Source: Pseudoalteromonas nigrifaciens (GTDB lineage: Bacteria > Pseudomonadota > Gammaproteobacteria > Enterobacterales > Alteromonadaceae). From it: 64,000 bases of DNA. A program made the translations under genes and the position numbers. The number at the start of each line of letters is the position of its first letter. Within the stretch, counting starts at the first letter, position 1. Below the pieces are notes generated by a model. It was not told the origin of the DNA. It saw nothing but the letters and a program-made list of their open reading frames with translations, and did no database searches. Positions 19,995 to 31,395 of this stretch are shown piece after piece. The DNA lies in assembly GCF_002221505.1 (NCBI RefSeq), contig NZ_CP011036.1, forward strand, positions 3,100,001 to 3,164,000, in the 5' to 3' direction.

Positions 19995-20818
19995 AATAAA
20001 TGCTCTCTAAATCGTTGATGAGATTGCACTGGCATATCTCGTCGAATTTTGTGTAATTGCTTTAAATCTAACGTGGCGCTTATAAAACCTGTACCCGTGG
20101 GCAACTCACTTAATGTATCTCCCCAAGGAGACAGAACTATACTGTGGCCATAGGTTTGGCGGCCATTTTCATGTGCTCCATATTGCGCTGCAGCAATCAC
20201 ATAACATTGTGTTTCTATTGCACGAGCCGCCAATAAAGGTTGCCAATGGGCTTGTCCGGTCACTACCGTAAAGGCGCTAGGGACTAATATAACTTCTGCA
20301 CCTTGGCGTACAAGTTGAGTATATAAAGTACTAAAACGCAGATCATAACATACTGTTAAGCCTATTTTACCAAAGGGAGAGTCGACAACAACAACTTCAT
20401 TTCCTGCTTGAGTAAAGTCTGATTCTCGATAGCTGGCTGTTGAATCATCAACTATTACATCAAATAAATGCATTTTATTGTAGCTGGCAACGAGCTCACC
20501 TTGGGCATTAAATAAGTGCGACGCGGCGTAATATTTATTGTCGTTATAAGGTTCTGGCATAGTACCGGCGCTTAACCAAATATTATGCAATTGGCACAGC
20601 TCGCTTAACTGCTGCTTATAACGCTCTGCATGCTTAGCCACTTTTAAGGTATCGTTACCCGATTTACAAAACACTAAAAAGGCTTCAGGCAAGCACACTA
20701 ATAGTGGCCTTGTAGTGGGTAATTGTTGTAACTGATTAACTAGCGTTTGTATGTTTTGCTCAGGATTAACCCCAGAGCACATTTGCAGAGCAATAATTCT
20801 CGGAATTGCTTCACTCAT
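19991..20818 (-). CDS. Nitrilase-family amidohydrolase (Nit1-like)
   Basis: A carbon-nitrogen hydrolase of 275 residues. The catalytic triad is visible as E45 (LPEAF), K115 (NKMHLFD) and C157 (LTVCYDLRF). Members in this position between yhdP and tldD resemble Nit1/YbeM, which hydrolyse deaminated glutathione. That substrate is inferred from similarity. Its stop overlaps the tldD start. Confidence 0.88.
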   Translation of the reverse strand: MSEAIPRIIALQMCSGVNPEQNIQTLVNQLQQLPTTRPLLVCLPEAFLVFCKSGNDTLKVAKHAERYKQQLSELCQLHNIWLSAGTMPEPYNDNKYYAASHLFNAQGELVASYNKMHLFDVIVDDSTASYRESDFTQAGNEVVVVDSPFGKIGLTVCYDLRFSTLYTQLVRQGAEVILVPSAFTVVTGQAHWQPLLAARAIETQCYVIAAAQYGAHENGRQTYGHSIVLSPWGDTLSELPTGTGFISATLDLKQLHKIRRDMPVQSHQRFREHLL

Positions 20819-20835
20819 AAGGTAGCACTCATTAG

Positions 20836-20862
20836 CTATTTCTCATTGACTATTTCTCATTG
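20836..20862. repeat. 13-bp tandem duplication
   Basis: CTATTTCTCATTG occurs twice, separated by one base. The second copy covers the yhdP stop codon. It looks like a small slippage duplication in the yhdP-nit gap. Confidence 0.5.
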
Positions 20863-23800
20863 GGTAACGCTCACCTCAGCGTCTTTTAGTTTAAGCTTTG
20901 TTGCTGCTTGAGGCTGATTTTGCGCCGCTTGTGGTAGCGTTACTTCACGACTTTTACGGTCAAGTTCTTGTACTTGCGGGTCGTTCATTTTACCGGTTAC
21001 TTTAAAGTTTATTTCGGAAATAACGCGCGCCGAGTGAATCACTTTATCTATAGCAAGCGCAGCAAGGCCGGTAACGGGGTTAACCATCCAAGCTACTATT
21101 ATAGGTATGCTGGAGGTTACTTGCGGCGCAACCGCTAGGTCGTAGTCTATTTCTAGGGTATTTAAATTAGCATAACCTTTAATGGTTAAGTCGGCTGGTA
21201 CGCCATCCATTTTAGTATCTTGAGTGTAGGCAATGCCTTTATCAAGCTGCATTGTGCCTTGCATGCTGTTATAAAAAAAACCTTTGGAAAACACATCTCT
21301 AAAATCGAGTTTTAATTTACGCACTAGTGAATCTAGGCTCAGTAACGAGAACACCCGCGCGCCACCATCACTAACCTCGGTTAAATGTCCTTCGCCTAAA
21401 CGCCAATCAATATTGCCCGAAAGACTTGCTACATCAAGGTTATACGGGGCTGCTTGCCATGCAAGATTATAGTTAATGGTTGCGTTTGAATCTTTAATTG
21501 CGGTGGTTAAGTCAAACTCATTAAATAATGCGCCTATATCCTCACTTTTAAGCTCACCGCTGAGTTGCGTTTGGCCATTTTGCCACTGCCCATGGGTGCG
21601 TAAAATATGATCGTTCTTATCAACCACTAACTCAGAAATAACAAGCCGCTTACCATCCCCCAATAAAGACGCGCTTACTTTACCTAACTGATACTGACTC
21701 ACCTTACAGTCGCCACATTCAAATTCTATTGCGGGTAGCTGAGTAAGCCAGCTTACGTCATCGGCTGTTTCTGTGCTTGCAACTGGCTTAACGTTTGCAG
21801 GTTCAATAAAGTTAACCCTTAAATAATCGCTATTAATTCGAATCGGCTGGCTGGCTTGCGAGATAGGAATTAGCACCCCTGCACGCAACTCTTTAGCATT
21901 TAACTTTAGGTATAAATCGTTTTGGGTAGGTGCTAAGCGCATTTCAAAGTCATTAAATTGCACGTCACTAATATTAAGTTTTTCTATATTAGCAAGTACT
22001 TCATGCAGTGGTGGCATAACACTAGCTGATGCTTGCTCTGAGCCTTGCTTAGATACATTTATAATTTGCTCAATTAACTCTAGCCACGGAAGCAAATCGG
22101 TTTGTGGTAAATTAATACTAACCGCTAAATCTTTTTTATTAAGCCCTAAATCATTTTTACCGATAACAAAATGAGCATTATTAAAGTGGGTGTTGGCGTT
22201 ATCTAAAATGGCGTTAAAATAAAATAGCTGCTTTATATTAGCGGTAATTAAGTTAGATATATTATCGCCTTGAATAACTGCATTGAGTGGCCATGGTTGC
22301 TCGCTGCTTTTAGCATAGTCACCCGGTAAAGTACTGCTTAAACCAATTAATGACGAGGTTACTTGCGCACGATAATCAAACCCTTGTTCGGTAAAGTTAA
22401 GCACTAAACCAATATCGGCTGCACTTTTCCCGCTAAGGTAGTTTTTTAATAACCCTTGGCCGCTCGCAATAAGAGTCTCGGCATCTAGCTGCGCTTTTAT
22501 GTTTATATTGGCGCGATAATCTTGCTCAATACTTTTGCTGTCATAGTTAATATTGAGTGGCATGCCCAACCATGTTGCAGTGGCATTAGTGAGGGTTATT
22601 TCATTGTTTTTAAAATGCAGCTCGCCGTTTAAGTTATCCAGTTCAATGCCTGGTGTTGCAATATAAACAGGTAAGTCTATTAAATTTACTTTGCCGCTCA
22701 CACTTGCACCATTAGCAAATTTAGAACCAATTAACAGCTCTATATCTGCACTAGCTTCGCCTTTACCTTGCACAATTTTAAAAATTTCAGCAAGCGGGCT
22801 GGCAAGTGGCGTGGCCGCAAAAAAGTCGTGCATTTTTTCAAGCTCAGCTTGCTTATCTATTTTAACTACTAGCTCATCGGCATGCATTAAATCGCTAATG
22901 CTAACGCGTACACTACTGCCCACAGCTAAATTTACTAACTTGCCTTGCTGGCTATAAATATCCATGCGCTCGTTGGCAAAATGTAACTGGGCGCTGGCGT
23001 TAGTAACTGCAGGCCAGTCGGGATCAAACTGATAAGTGGCGTTATCTATTTGTGCTAACACATCAAACTGCCCAGAGCCGTCACTAAATGGAAAGCCTGT
23101 TAGCGGGCCTGCAAAAAGCACTTGTGCTTTTGACACTTCACCGCCTTTTATAGCGCCATTTAAATAGCTAACTAATTCAGGGCTCATCGCTTTTAAAGGA
23201 AAATAATGCCCAGCAATACTCGCGTCGGGTGCAAATGCTTCGGCGTATAAATCTAAACGCGGTTCGTCGCCTAAGCTAAGCTGCATTTCTGCAGCAAAGG
23301 TAACTTCATCATTATTAAACCAAATATTGTCACTACTAATGTGCCAAGCATTACTGCGCTTGGCTAAATTGAGCTCTATATTTAATTGCTCATAATCTAT
23401 ATTTTGGCTAAAACTATCACCGGTAATTAGGCTGTTATTTTCACCAAACAGGGTAATTCGCCCGTATTGCTGATTAACCAGAGCACTAACTCGCAGTTCT
23501 TGTGCGGCAGGTATTGCGTGCTGCTCTTGCCAGCCAATATTATCGGCTTCAAACCACAGCTGCCATTGCTCACTATTGGTATAGTCTAAGTAAGCTTGCT
23601 TTATTTGCCCACTAGGTTGGCGCTGTAAAAATGGCGTTAGGTTATTAAAGTTAGTCAGCTCGGCTAAATCGCTAAGTAGCGCTATATCAACTTGCTGTAA
23701 CCAAATTTTATTTTGCTTACCCAGCAGTGCCTCAAACTCTAAACTCGGCCAGCTTTTATCATTACTATTAAACGCTAAACCCGTGCTTTTCAACCGCCAG

Positions 23801-24708
23801 CTTTTTTGTTCAGGAAATAAATGAAATCCCCCTTCGCTTAGGCTCAGCTGTTGTTTCTCTCCAGCCAACTCCCAACGTGCAAAACTAGGTAACCACTGTA
23901 CTTTAACATCACTCACTAAACCTTGATTAAGCTCTAACCAAGCTTGTAAGTTTATGTTGCTGTGCAGTTGCTGTTTTTCGGTATTAATATATTGCGCTAA
24001 CCAGTTAGATACATCTACCTCATTAGCTTGCACATACATGTCGCCTGCCATTTTTTCAATAGTATCGCCTTTGAGTGCAATTCGCGCATCAAAACTTCCC
24101 ACCGAAATACCCGGTAATGCTAAGCTACCGCTACCTAAATGTTGCTTATTTTGATTTTGCCAAGCAATATTCTCTAACAGTAACTTACGCTCAGTACCGT
24201 CTTCTAAAATAAAGTTAATGCTGGAGTTTTCTATTGCGAAGTGGCCTGTGTCACCCAAAAATAGCTCTTCTATTAGCTCTTTTTGCTCAAACGACACTTC
24301 GCCTTCATTTTTGGCAAATAAATTAGCTACTTTAATACTGGTATGAAAGCCATTTATTACAAAGTAGTTTGACTTTAATTGCAGCGTTTTTAAGCTTTCC
24401 CACAAGTTAAGCTCTAAACTGGTTTTAGCTATAGTGAGTGCAATAGGTGCAGTTTGGTTGTCTTTAAATGATAGGTTTTCGAGCACTAAAGCAGGCCCGC
24501 TACCTTGCCAACTTGCTGAAATAGAGCCGATTGATAAACTAATATCAAACTTGGTATGTAGGTAGTTTTCTATATTATCTTTATAGTCGTTTGCATAAGG
24601 TAGGGTATATTTTAAAATAGAAACAGTCACGGCCAGTAACACTAAAATTATGGCACACGTTTGCCATAACTTTCTAAAACAAAAAAAACAGACCGCTTTT
24701 GCTTTCAT
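20857..24708 (-). CDS. yhdP: AsmA-like phospholipid transport protein YhdP
   Basis: A very large envelope protein (1283 residues) of the AsmA/TamB-like group. In E. coli YhdP works with TamB and YdbH in moving phospholipids to the outer membrane. A single N-terminal membrane anchor (about residues 15-36) is followed by a long beta-rich region. The C terminus has the AsmA-like VSDGGARVFSLLSLDSLVRK segment near 1100. Its start overlaps the rng stop by one base. Confidence 0.92.
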   Translation of the reverse strand: MKAKAVCFFCFRKLWQTCAIILVLLAVTVSILKYTLPYANDYKDNIENYLHTKFDISLSIGSISASWQGSGPALVLENLSFKDNQTAPIALTIAKTSLELNLWESLKTLQLKSNYFVINGFHTSIKVANLFAKNEGEVSFEQKELIEELFLGDTGHFAIENSSINFILEDGTERKLLLENIAWQNQNKQHLGSGSLALPGISVGSFDARIALKGDTIEKMAGDMYVQANEVDVSNWLAQYINTEKQQLHSNINLQAWLELNQGLVSDVKVQWLPSFARWELAGEKQQLSLSEGGFHLFPEQKSWRLKSTGLAFNSNDKSWPSLEFEALLGKQNKIWLQQVDIALLSDLAELTNFNNLTPFLQRQPSGQIKQAYLDYTNSEQWQLWFEADNIGWQEQHAIPAAQELRVSALVNQQYGRITLFGENNSLITGDSFSQNIDYEQLNIELNLAKRSNAWHISSDNIWFNNDEVTFAAEMQLSLGDEPRLDLYAEAFAPDASIAGHYFPLKAMSPELVSYLNGAIKGGEVSKAQVLFAGPLTGFPFSDGSGQFDVLAQIDNATYQFDPDWPAVTNASAQLHFANERMDIYSQQGKLVNLAVGSSVRVSISDLMHADELVVKIDKQAELEKMHDFFAATPLASPLAEIFKIVQGKGEASADIELLIGSKFANGASVSGKVNLIDLPVYIATPGIELDNLNGELHFKNNEITLTNATATWLGMPLNINYDSKSIEQDYRANINIKAQLDAETLIASGQGLLKNYLSGKSAADIGLVLNFTEQGFDYRAQVTSSLIGLSSTLPGDYAKSSEQPWPLNAVIQGDNISNLITANIKQLFYFNAILDNANTHFNNAHFVIGKNDLGLNKKDLAVSINLPQTDLLPWLELIEQIINVSKQGSEQASASVMPPLHEVLANIEKLNISDVQFNDFEMRLAPTQNDLYLKLNAKELRAGVLIPISQASQPIRINSDYLRVNFIEPANVKPVASTETADDVSWLTQLPAIEFECGDCKVSQYQLGKVSASLLGDGKRLVISELVVDKNDHILRTHGQWQNGQTQLSGELKSEDIGALFNEFDLTTAIKDSNATINYNLAWQAAPYNLDVASLSGNIDWRLGEGHLTEVSDGGARVFSLLSLDSLVRKLKLDFRDVFSKGFFYNSMQGTMQLDKGIAYTQDTKMDGVPADLTIKGYANLNTLEIDYDLAVAPQVTSSIPIIVAWMVNPVTGLAALAIDKVIHSARVISEINFKVTGKMNDPQVQELDRKSREVTLPQAAQNQPQAATKLKLKDAEVSVTQ

Positions 24709-26180
24709 TACATCATTACCACATCAAACTGCTCTTGGCTGTATAAACTCTCAACTTGAATATTGACCTGTTTGCCAATAAATAGTTCTAATTCGGCTAA
24801 GTTATGATATTCATCGTTTAGTAATGCTTCACATACCGCTGGCGCGGCATAAACCACAAACTTATCTGCATCGTAAGCACGATTAACCCTCACTATTTCG
24901 CGCAGTAATTCGTAGCACACTGTTTCTACTGTTTTTTGTGAACCACGACCAGAACACGCAGGACAAACATCACATAATATATGCTCTAAGCTTTCGCGGG
25001 TGCGCTTACGGGTCATTTCTACTAAACCTAATGCCGACAAGCCATTAATATTAGCTTTAGCACGATCTTTTGCTAACGCCGATTCGAGCGAATGCATTAC
25101 GCGGCGTTTATGATCTTCACTTACCATATCGATAAAATCGATAATAATAATACCGCCTAAATTACGCAGCCTAAGCTGGCGCGCAATAGCAGAAGTTGCT
25201 TCAACATTGGTATTAAAAATGGTTTCTTCTAAATTACGATGACCAACAAATGCACCAGTATTAACATCAACCGTGGTCATCGCTTCGGTTTGATCGATAA
25301 TTAAATAGCCACCCGATTTAAGGGTTACTTTACGATGCAGCGCTTTTTGTATTTCGTTTTCAACATCAAACAAATCAAAAATGGGGCGCTCACCCGGATA
25401 ATATTCAAGCACTTGCGACAAAATTGGCACAAACTCTTCGGTAAATAATTTAAGCTCTTGGTAGGTTAGTTTAGAGTCAACCCTAATGCGTTCCATGTCT
25501 TCGCCCACATAGTCACGTAGCGTTCTAAAAGCAAGGGTTAAGTCTTCATGTAAGATACTGGCTTTACTGGTTTTTTTACGGCGTGACACCACTTTTTGCC
25601 ACAATTTTTGTAAAAATGCAGCATCGTGCCTTAATTCGGCTTCGCTTGCGCCTTCTGCGGCGGTTCGCACAATAAAGCTGCCGTTTTCATCGCTGTATTC
25701 AGCAACGATTTTCTTTAATCTGCCACGCTCTTCTTCTGTTTCTATACGCTGGCTTACGCCAACGTGGGTGGCGTCGGGCATAAACACTAAATAGCGCGAA
25801 GGTATGGTAATGTCGGTAGTTAAACGCGCGCCTTTAGTGCCCAGTGGATCCTTTACCACTTGCACCATAATATATTGCCCTTGGCGAACTAACTCACGAA
25901 TATCTTGTACTTTTTTTATCGGGGTATCGTCAACACCTTCAACAATAGAGGCGCTATTTACAATATCTGAGGCGTGTAAGAATGCAGCTTTTTCAAGGCC
26001 TATATCAACAAAGGCGGCTTGCATGCCGGGTAAAACACGGCTAATTTTTCCTAAGTAAATATTACCAACAATCCCTAAATTGCCAATTCGCTCTAATTGT
26101 ATTTCTTGTAGAACACCGTTTTCTATTAGGGCAACACGGCTTTCACTTGGCGTGACATTAATTAGTAATTCTATACTCAT
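24708..26180 (-). CDS. rng: Ribonuclease G
   Basis: An RNase E/G family endonuclease that matures the 16S rRNA 5' end and decays some mRNAs. The S1 domain occupies about residues 35-125. The catalytic Mg-binding segment contains GGIIIIDFIDM. A CxxC linker, CPACSGRG, near 405 corresponds to the zinc-link region. It has 490 residues and lacks the long RNase E scaffold. It follows maf by one base. Confidence 0.95.
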   Translation of the reverse strand: MSIELLINVTPSESRVALIENGVLQEIQLERIGNLGIVGNIYLGKISRVLPGMQAAFVDIGLEKAAFLHASDIVNSASIVEGVDDTPIKKVQDIRELVRQGQYIMVQVVKDPLGTKGARLTTDITIPSRYLVFMPDATHVGVSQRIETEEERGRLKKIVAEYSDENGSFIVRTAAEGASEAELRHDAAFLQKLWQKVVSRRKKTSKASILHEDLTLAFRTLRDYVGEDMERIRVDSKLTYQELKLFTEEFVPILSQVLEYYPGERPIFDLFDVENEIQKALHRKVTLKSGGYLIIDQTEAMTTVDVNTGAFVGHRNLEETIFNTNVEATSAIARQLRLRNLGGIIIIDFIDMVSEDHKRRVMHSLESALAKDRAKANINGLSALGLVEMTRKRTRESLEHILCDVCPACSGRGSQKTVETVCYELLREIVRVNRAYDADKFVVYAAPAVCEALLNDEYHNLAELELFIGKQVNIQVESLYSQEQFDVVMM

Positions 26181-26181
26181 G

Positions 26182-26751
26182 CTAGCCTCTTAAGAATGTT
26201 TGTAATAATTGTTCGGTCTCGTATAAAGGTAAGCCTACTACAGCAAAATAGCTACCCGAAATATGAGTAACAAATCGACCGCCTAAGCCTTGAATACCAT
26301 ATCCTCCTGCTTTATCTTGTGGCTCGCCACTTTGCCAGTAGGTATGTATTTCATCATCGCTGAGGGTTTTAAAAGTAACATTAGTACTTACTACGCAGCT
26401 AAGCACCTTATCTGTTGTTGCAAAAGCAACCGCGGTTAATACCTGGTGAGTATTGCCCGACAAGCGCTTTAATGTATGGGTAAAGTCATTTTCATCACAA
26501 GGCTTACCTAGCGATTGATTGTCAATAACCACTACGGTATCGCTGCCTAGCACTGGACGATCGGTATAACCAAGTGCTACACCCGACTGCGCCTTTAAAC
26601 GCGCTAAGCGCTCTACATAATCATAAGGTAGTTCATTAGGGAGTTGGCTCTCGTCGGCATCAACACTAAACTGTGTAAATTCGATTCCTAGTTGCGTTAA
26701 AAGCTCTTTACGGCGAGGCGAGGCAGATGCCAAGTATACGGCGTTGGTCAT
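26182..26751 (-). CDS. maf: Maf-like dTTP/UTP pyrophosphatase
   Basis: A nucleoside triphosphate pyrophosphatase of the Maf family (YhdE type). The start is MTNAVYLASASPRRKELLTQ with the SASPRR motif. GSDTVV and a KAGGYGIQG segment are also present. The length is 189 residues. It overlaps the mreD stop by one base. Confidence 0.94.
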   Translation of the reverse strand: MTNAVYLASASPRRKELLTQLGIEFTQFSVDADESQLPNELPYDYVERLARLKAQSGVALGYTDRPVLGSDTVVVIDNQSLGKPCDENDFTHTLKRLSGNTHQVLTAVAFATTDKVLSCVVSTNVTFKTLSDDEIHTYWQSGEPQDKAGGYGIQGLGGRFVTHISGSYFAVVGLPLYETEQLLQTFLRG

Positions 26752-27230
26752 TATCTGATCCTAAAATGTCTACGGTATTTACGCAGTAATAAAAACACCC
26801 ATACCCAACTCAACATACCTGTAAGCACAGGCCATAAGTATTGCGGGCTAAAGTACACACCCAATAAAAAGTGATTTAGCCAAAACTGCATTAAGTGATA
26901 GAGAGTTAAAAATAAGCCAATTAATAAGCTTTGTTGCCATAGCGAAAAGTTACGGATTTTTTGAAAATTACTGGCGGTAACAAAAATACAGATTGAATAA
27001 GTAAGTGAATTAACCCCTAGCGGCGAACCAGAAGCTAAATCTATTAATAAGCCTACAATCCATGCGGTGCCTATATTTAAACGATGTGGCACAGCAAGTG
27101 ACCAATACATTAATACCAATAGCACCCAGTCAGGACGAAAGGGCTCAAACGAAAACGGTAACGGCATCAAAGCCATTACTAACGCAAAAAAAATGCTCAG
27201 TGCAATTAACAACGAATAACGATTAATCAT
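26751..27230 (-). CDS. mreD: Rod-shape protein MreD
   Basis: A small inner-membrane protein (159 residues, about five hydrophobic helices) of the elongasome that guides cell-wall growth with MreB and MreC. The DLASGSPLGVN loop is typical. It overlaps mreC by 8 bases. Confidence 0.94.
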   Translation of the reverse strand: MINRYSLLIALSIFFALVMALMPLPFSFEPFRPDWVLLVLMYWSLAVPHRLNIGTAWIVGLLIDLASGSPLGVNSLTYSICIFVTASNFQKIRNFSLWQQSLLIGLFLTLYHLMQFWLNHFLLGVYFSPQYLWPVLTGMLSWVWVFLLLRKYRRHFRIR

Positions 27231-28064
27231 CGCTAACCTGCTCCTGTTGATTTCGCCACAGCACTACTAATAATCTAATACGATCTAGCTGCGCTATGGG
27301 TTCTGCATAAACTTGTGCAAACGGCTGGCCTTCATCGCGATTTATTTCAGTAACTACGGCAACTGGGTAGCCCTCCGGAAAGATGCCTCCAAGACCTGAG
27401 GTCACTAATACATCGCCAATACGTACATCTAGGCTATGCGGTACATGAGAGAGTTTAACAACATTAATTTTACCTATGCCTTCAACCACTGTACGCACAT
27501 CGTTACGTAAAATACGTACCGGCGTAGCGTGGGTAGTGTCGGTCATTAATAACACGCGTGAGGTGGTTGAGCCTACTTTGGTAAGCTGCCCTACTACACC
27601 CATATCATCAATTACGGCTTGGCTTTCGCTAAGTCCATTGGTGGTTCCTCGGTTTATAACAACTTGATGGCTATACGGGTTTGAATGAACTGACAGTACT
27701 TGCGCAATAATTTTACGATTTGACGGTTTAGCCGATGAGCCTAATAAGGCGCGCAATTTTTGATTCTCTCTGCTCAAAAACTGGTACTGCTGTAGCTGCT
27801 CGCTTTGCAGCATTTGCTTTTTTTTCAGCGCTTCATTTTCGGTAAGTAATTGATCGCGGGTATGTAAGCTTTTTGCACCAAAGCTAAATACTTCGTAGGG
27901 TAAATTAGCCACATAAATTAATGGGCTAACCAGTGTATTTAAACTAGTACGAACGTTTGTTCCACCTTCGGTGTACTTATCGCCAATAATCAGTATGACA
28001 CTCAAAAGCACTGCGACAAAGAGTCGCAGTTGCAAGGAAACGGTTTGTGCAAACATTGATTTCA

Positions 28065-28065
<1 letters not shown>
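27223..28065 (-). CDS. mreC: Rod-shape protein MreC
   Basis: A membrane-anchored periplasmic scaffold (280 residues) with one N-terminal helix, then a coiled coil (about 68-110), then the MreC beta domain with VINRGTTNGLSESQAVID and GDVLVTSGLGGIFPEGYPV. It starts at the base following mreB's stop. Confidence 0.95.
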
Positions 28066-29156
<1,091 letters not shown>

Positions 29157-29211
29157 TTAATACGCTAATATAATGAGCGATATTAAGCACAGCTGCCTTT
29201 GTAATTTAGTT

Positions 29212-29233
29212 AAAAAAGGAAGCAAAGCTTCCT
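29212..29233 (-). terminator. Terminator of the FGE-domain protein gene
   Basis: AGGAAGC pairs with GCTTCCT around AAA, followed by TTTTTT on the minus strand. It lies immediately after the stop codon. Confidence 0.75.
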
Positions 29234-29235
29234 AT

Positions 29236-31275
29236 TTATCGTTCGCGAACTAAGCGAAAACCTATGTAGTTAGCTCTAAAGTCGGGCGCTAATATTAATC
29301 GCGTTGAGGCACGTGCAAGGCTAGGCGCAAAATTCCACGCTCCACCTCTAACCGCAACATCCGACTCACCCGAGTTTTTGTTAGTCCATTCCCATACATT
29401 GCCTACGGTATCGTATAAACCAAATGCATTAGGAGAAAATGATCCTACCGGTGCAGCACTCTTGTTTGACCATTGACTACCACACCAGCCACAATTCGCT
29501 AAATTTTTACCAATATCGTTACCCCAAGGGTATTCTGTTTGACTACCTGCGCGTGCAGCGTATTCCCACTCAACCTCATTAGGTAAACGAAACTGTTGAC
29601 CTGTTTGCCCTGACAACCAATCAGCATACGCTTTAGCGTCGCTATAAGTTAAACAAACAGCCGGAAAATCACTTGTTTGCTCAAACCCAGGATTACGCCA
29701 ATTTAAATTAGCTTCCCATACGGGTTCGCCATTTAAATAATAGGCGCAGCCTTTACCTTGCTCGGCTTGGGTTTTGTAGCCTGTATTAGCAGCAAACTGC
29801 TCATACTCACCTACTGTCACTTCTTTGCTTTGCATAGCAAAAGAGTTGGCAATTACTTTTTCAACAACTGGGCGCTCATTGGCTAAACCATTGCCATTAA
29901 TATCGCCCATTTTAAATTTACCTGCCGGAATAACAACTACTGAAGTTTTTACATTAGCGTTTAATACGCTGATGTTGTCACTCACTTTACGAGTTGTTTG
30001 CTCAGGTTGCTCACGCGTGTATGTCGGTGCAGCAATCGACTCTGGCTTTTTTACTAAGTTGGCATGCACGGTTTGTGCTTTATTTAAATCAACACGTACC
30101 TGATAAGGTTTATAACCAAGCTTGCGCACTTCAATATTGTGCACACCTCGCGGTAAGCGGGTTACTAAGCGGGTTGAGCCAAAGCTAACCCCATCAATAA
30201 ACACTTCGTCGTCGTATACGTTTGAGCGTAGCGTTAATTCTACTGCTTGGTTTTTATCGTTATTAGCAATAACCGAGCTGTTTGTTACCATAGGCTTTAC
30301 TGCATAATCACGCACTGGTTGCTCGTTTAAACGAGCCGCCGAAACGTTGCCATTATCCGCGTGCTTACTGAATGTTAACTGACTATCTGAAAAAGTTGTG
30401 CTGTAAGTAGGCTGATATGTTGCCGCCATGGGCGTGCCGTACTCAGAGCAGTAGCGGTTATCAATGCTTAATAAGTTACATAAACGGCTACTGTTAACTT
30501 CACCACGCATAGTAACGCTTAAATTAACGTTATAATTGCCTTGGCCACTAAATGCACTTTTTACCACATGACTACTTAAAATTTGTACCTGAGCACCGGC
30601 CAAATTACGTTTGGGTTCAACTAAACGCTCTTCAGTTAAGTTAGCAAATATTTGGTCAACAAAACGCTTAGTCGCTTTTTGTAACCCCATTTGCTGTCCG
30701 CGTTGCTCACACGCTGCAAGTGTTTCGGTACGCTTACAATTAATTGTGTGATTAACCTCTAACGTGCCTTCGCGGGTAAATTCGTTACGTAAACGCTCTA
30801 CTCTGGCGGTAGTTAACTGCTCTTTTAAGCTCTCTAAAGTGTTTAAAAGCGTGTGTTTAGCCACACGAATTTGCTCAATGTCTTTACGGTGGGATGCAAT
30901 TGCCGCCAACTGCATAGAAATATCATCTTTATTTTGCTTGTGATCGGCCACAGCTTTTTGATAACGCGCCTGAGCAGCGGTTATATCAATGCTAGGATCA
31001 TCAATTAAACGACGGTACATTTCATTCATCGCGTCGAGTGCTTGGTTTTTTTCTTTATCTAACTCGGTTGAACGTGAACGCAAAAGTTGCAACTGGGTTT
31101 GCAGTTGGCTTTCTTCTTTTAAATGTTTATCAAGTATTGTTGTAGATTTGTCATAGTCGATCTGTTTTGTACTAATCTCAGATTCAATTCCAGTTACTGT
31201 TGCTGTGTCTTGTGCAAATGCACTACTAGCCAACAAACTAGCTGAAATTAACAGAGATAAAGGAGTAATTCGCAT
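29236..31275 (-). CDS. Exported coiled-coil, PEGA and formylglycine-generating-enzyme-like protein
   Basis: A predicted 679-residue exported protein. The start at 31275 gives the signal peptide MRITPLSLLISASLLASSAF-AQ; the frame to 31299 adds non-signal residues. In order it has an alpha-helical coiled coil (about 25-170), a cysteine-containing region (about 175-265), a PEGA-type surface domain (about 340-400) and a C-terminal SUMF1/FGE-sulfatase fold (about 445-679) with NEVEWEYAARAG and GNVWEWT. FGE folds include oxidising enzymes and non-enzymatic binding domains such as PvdO-like proteins; the function here is unknown. It lies between mreB and the MSHA locus in its own transcription unit. 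Confidence 0.75.
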   Translation of the reverse strand: MRITPLSLLISASLLASSAFAQDTATVTGIESEISTKQIDYDKSTTILDKHLKEESQLQTQLQLLRSRSTELDKEKNQALDAMNEMYRRLIDDPSIDITAAQARYQKAVADHKQNKDDISMQLAAIASHRKDIEQIRVAKHTLLNTLESLKEQLTTARVERLRNEFTREGTLEVNHTINCKRTETLAACEQRGQQMGLQKATKRFVDQIFANLTEERLVEPKRNLAGAQVQILSSHVVKSAFSGQGNYNVNLSVTMRGEVNSSRLCNLLSIDNRYCSEYGTPMAATYQPTYSTTFSDSQLTFSKHADNGNVSAARLNEQPVRDYAVKPMVTNSSVIANNDKNQAVELTLRSNVYDDEVFIDGVSFGSTRLVTRLPRGVHNIEVRKLGYKPYQVRVDLNKAQTVHANLVKKPESIAAPTYTREQPEQTTRKVSDNISVLNANVKTSVVVIPAGKFKMGDINGNGLANERPVVEKVIANSFAMQSKEVTVGEYEQFAANTGYKTQAEQGKGCAYYLNGEPVWEANLNWRNPGFEQTSDFPAVCLTYSDAKAYADWLSGQTGQQFRLPNEVEWEYAARAGSQTEYPWGNDIGKNLANCGWCGSQWSNKSAAPVGSFSPNAFGLYDTVGNVWEWTNKNSGESDVAVRGGAWNFAPSLARASTRLILAPDFRANYIGFRLVRER

Positions 31276-31395
31276 ATATTCAGTCCCAAAAAGCGGCAAT
31301 TATTTGGTCGTTATTATTTTTCTAAAATAAAGCCTTATGCTATGTACTTGAAGCACAAAACACAAGCTTTGTTCAATTATTATCTAAGTTTACAA

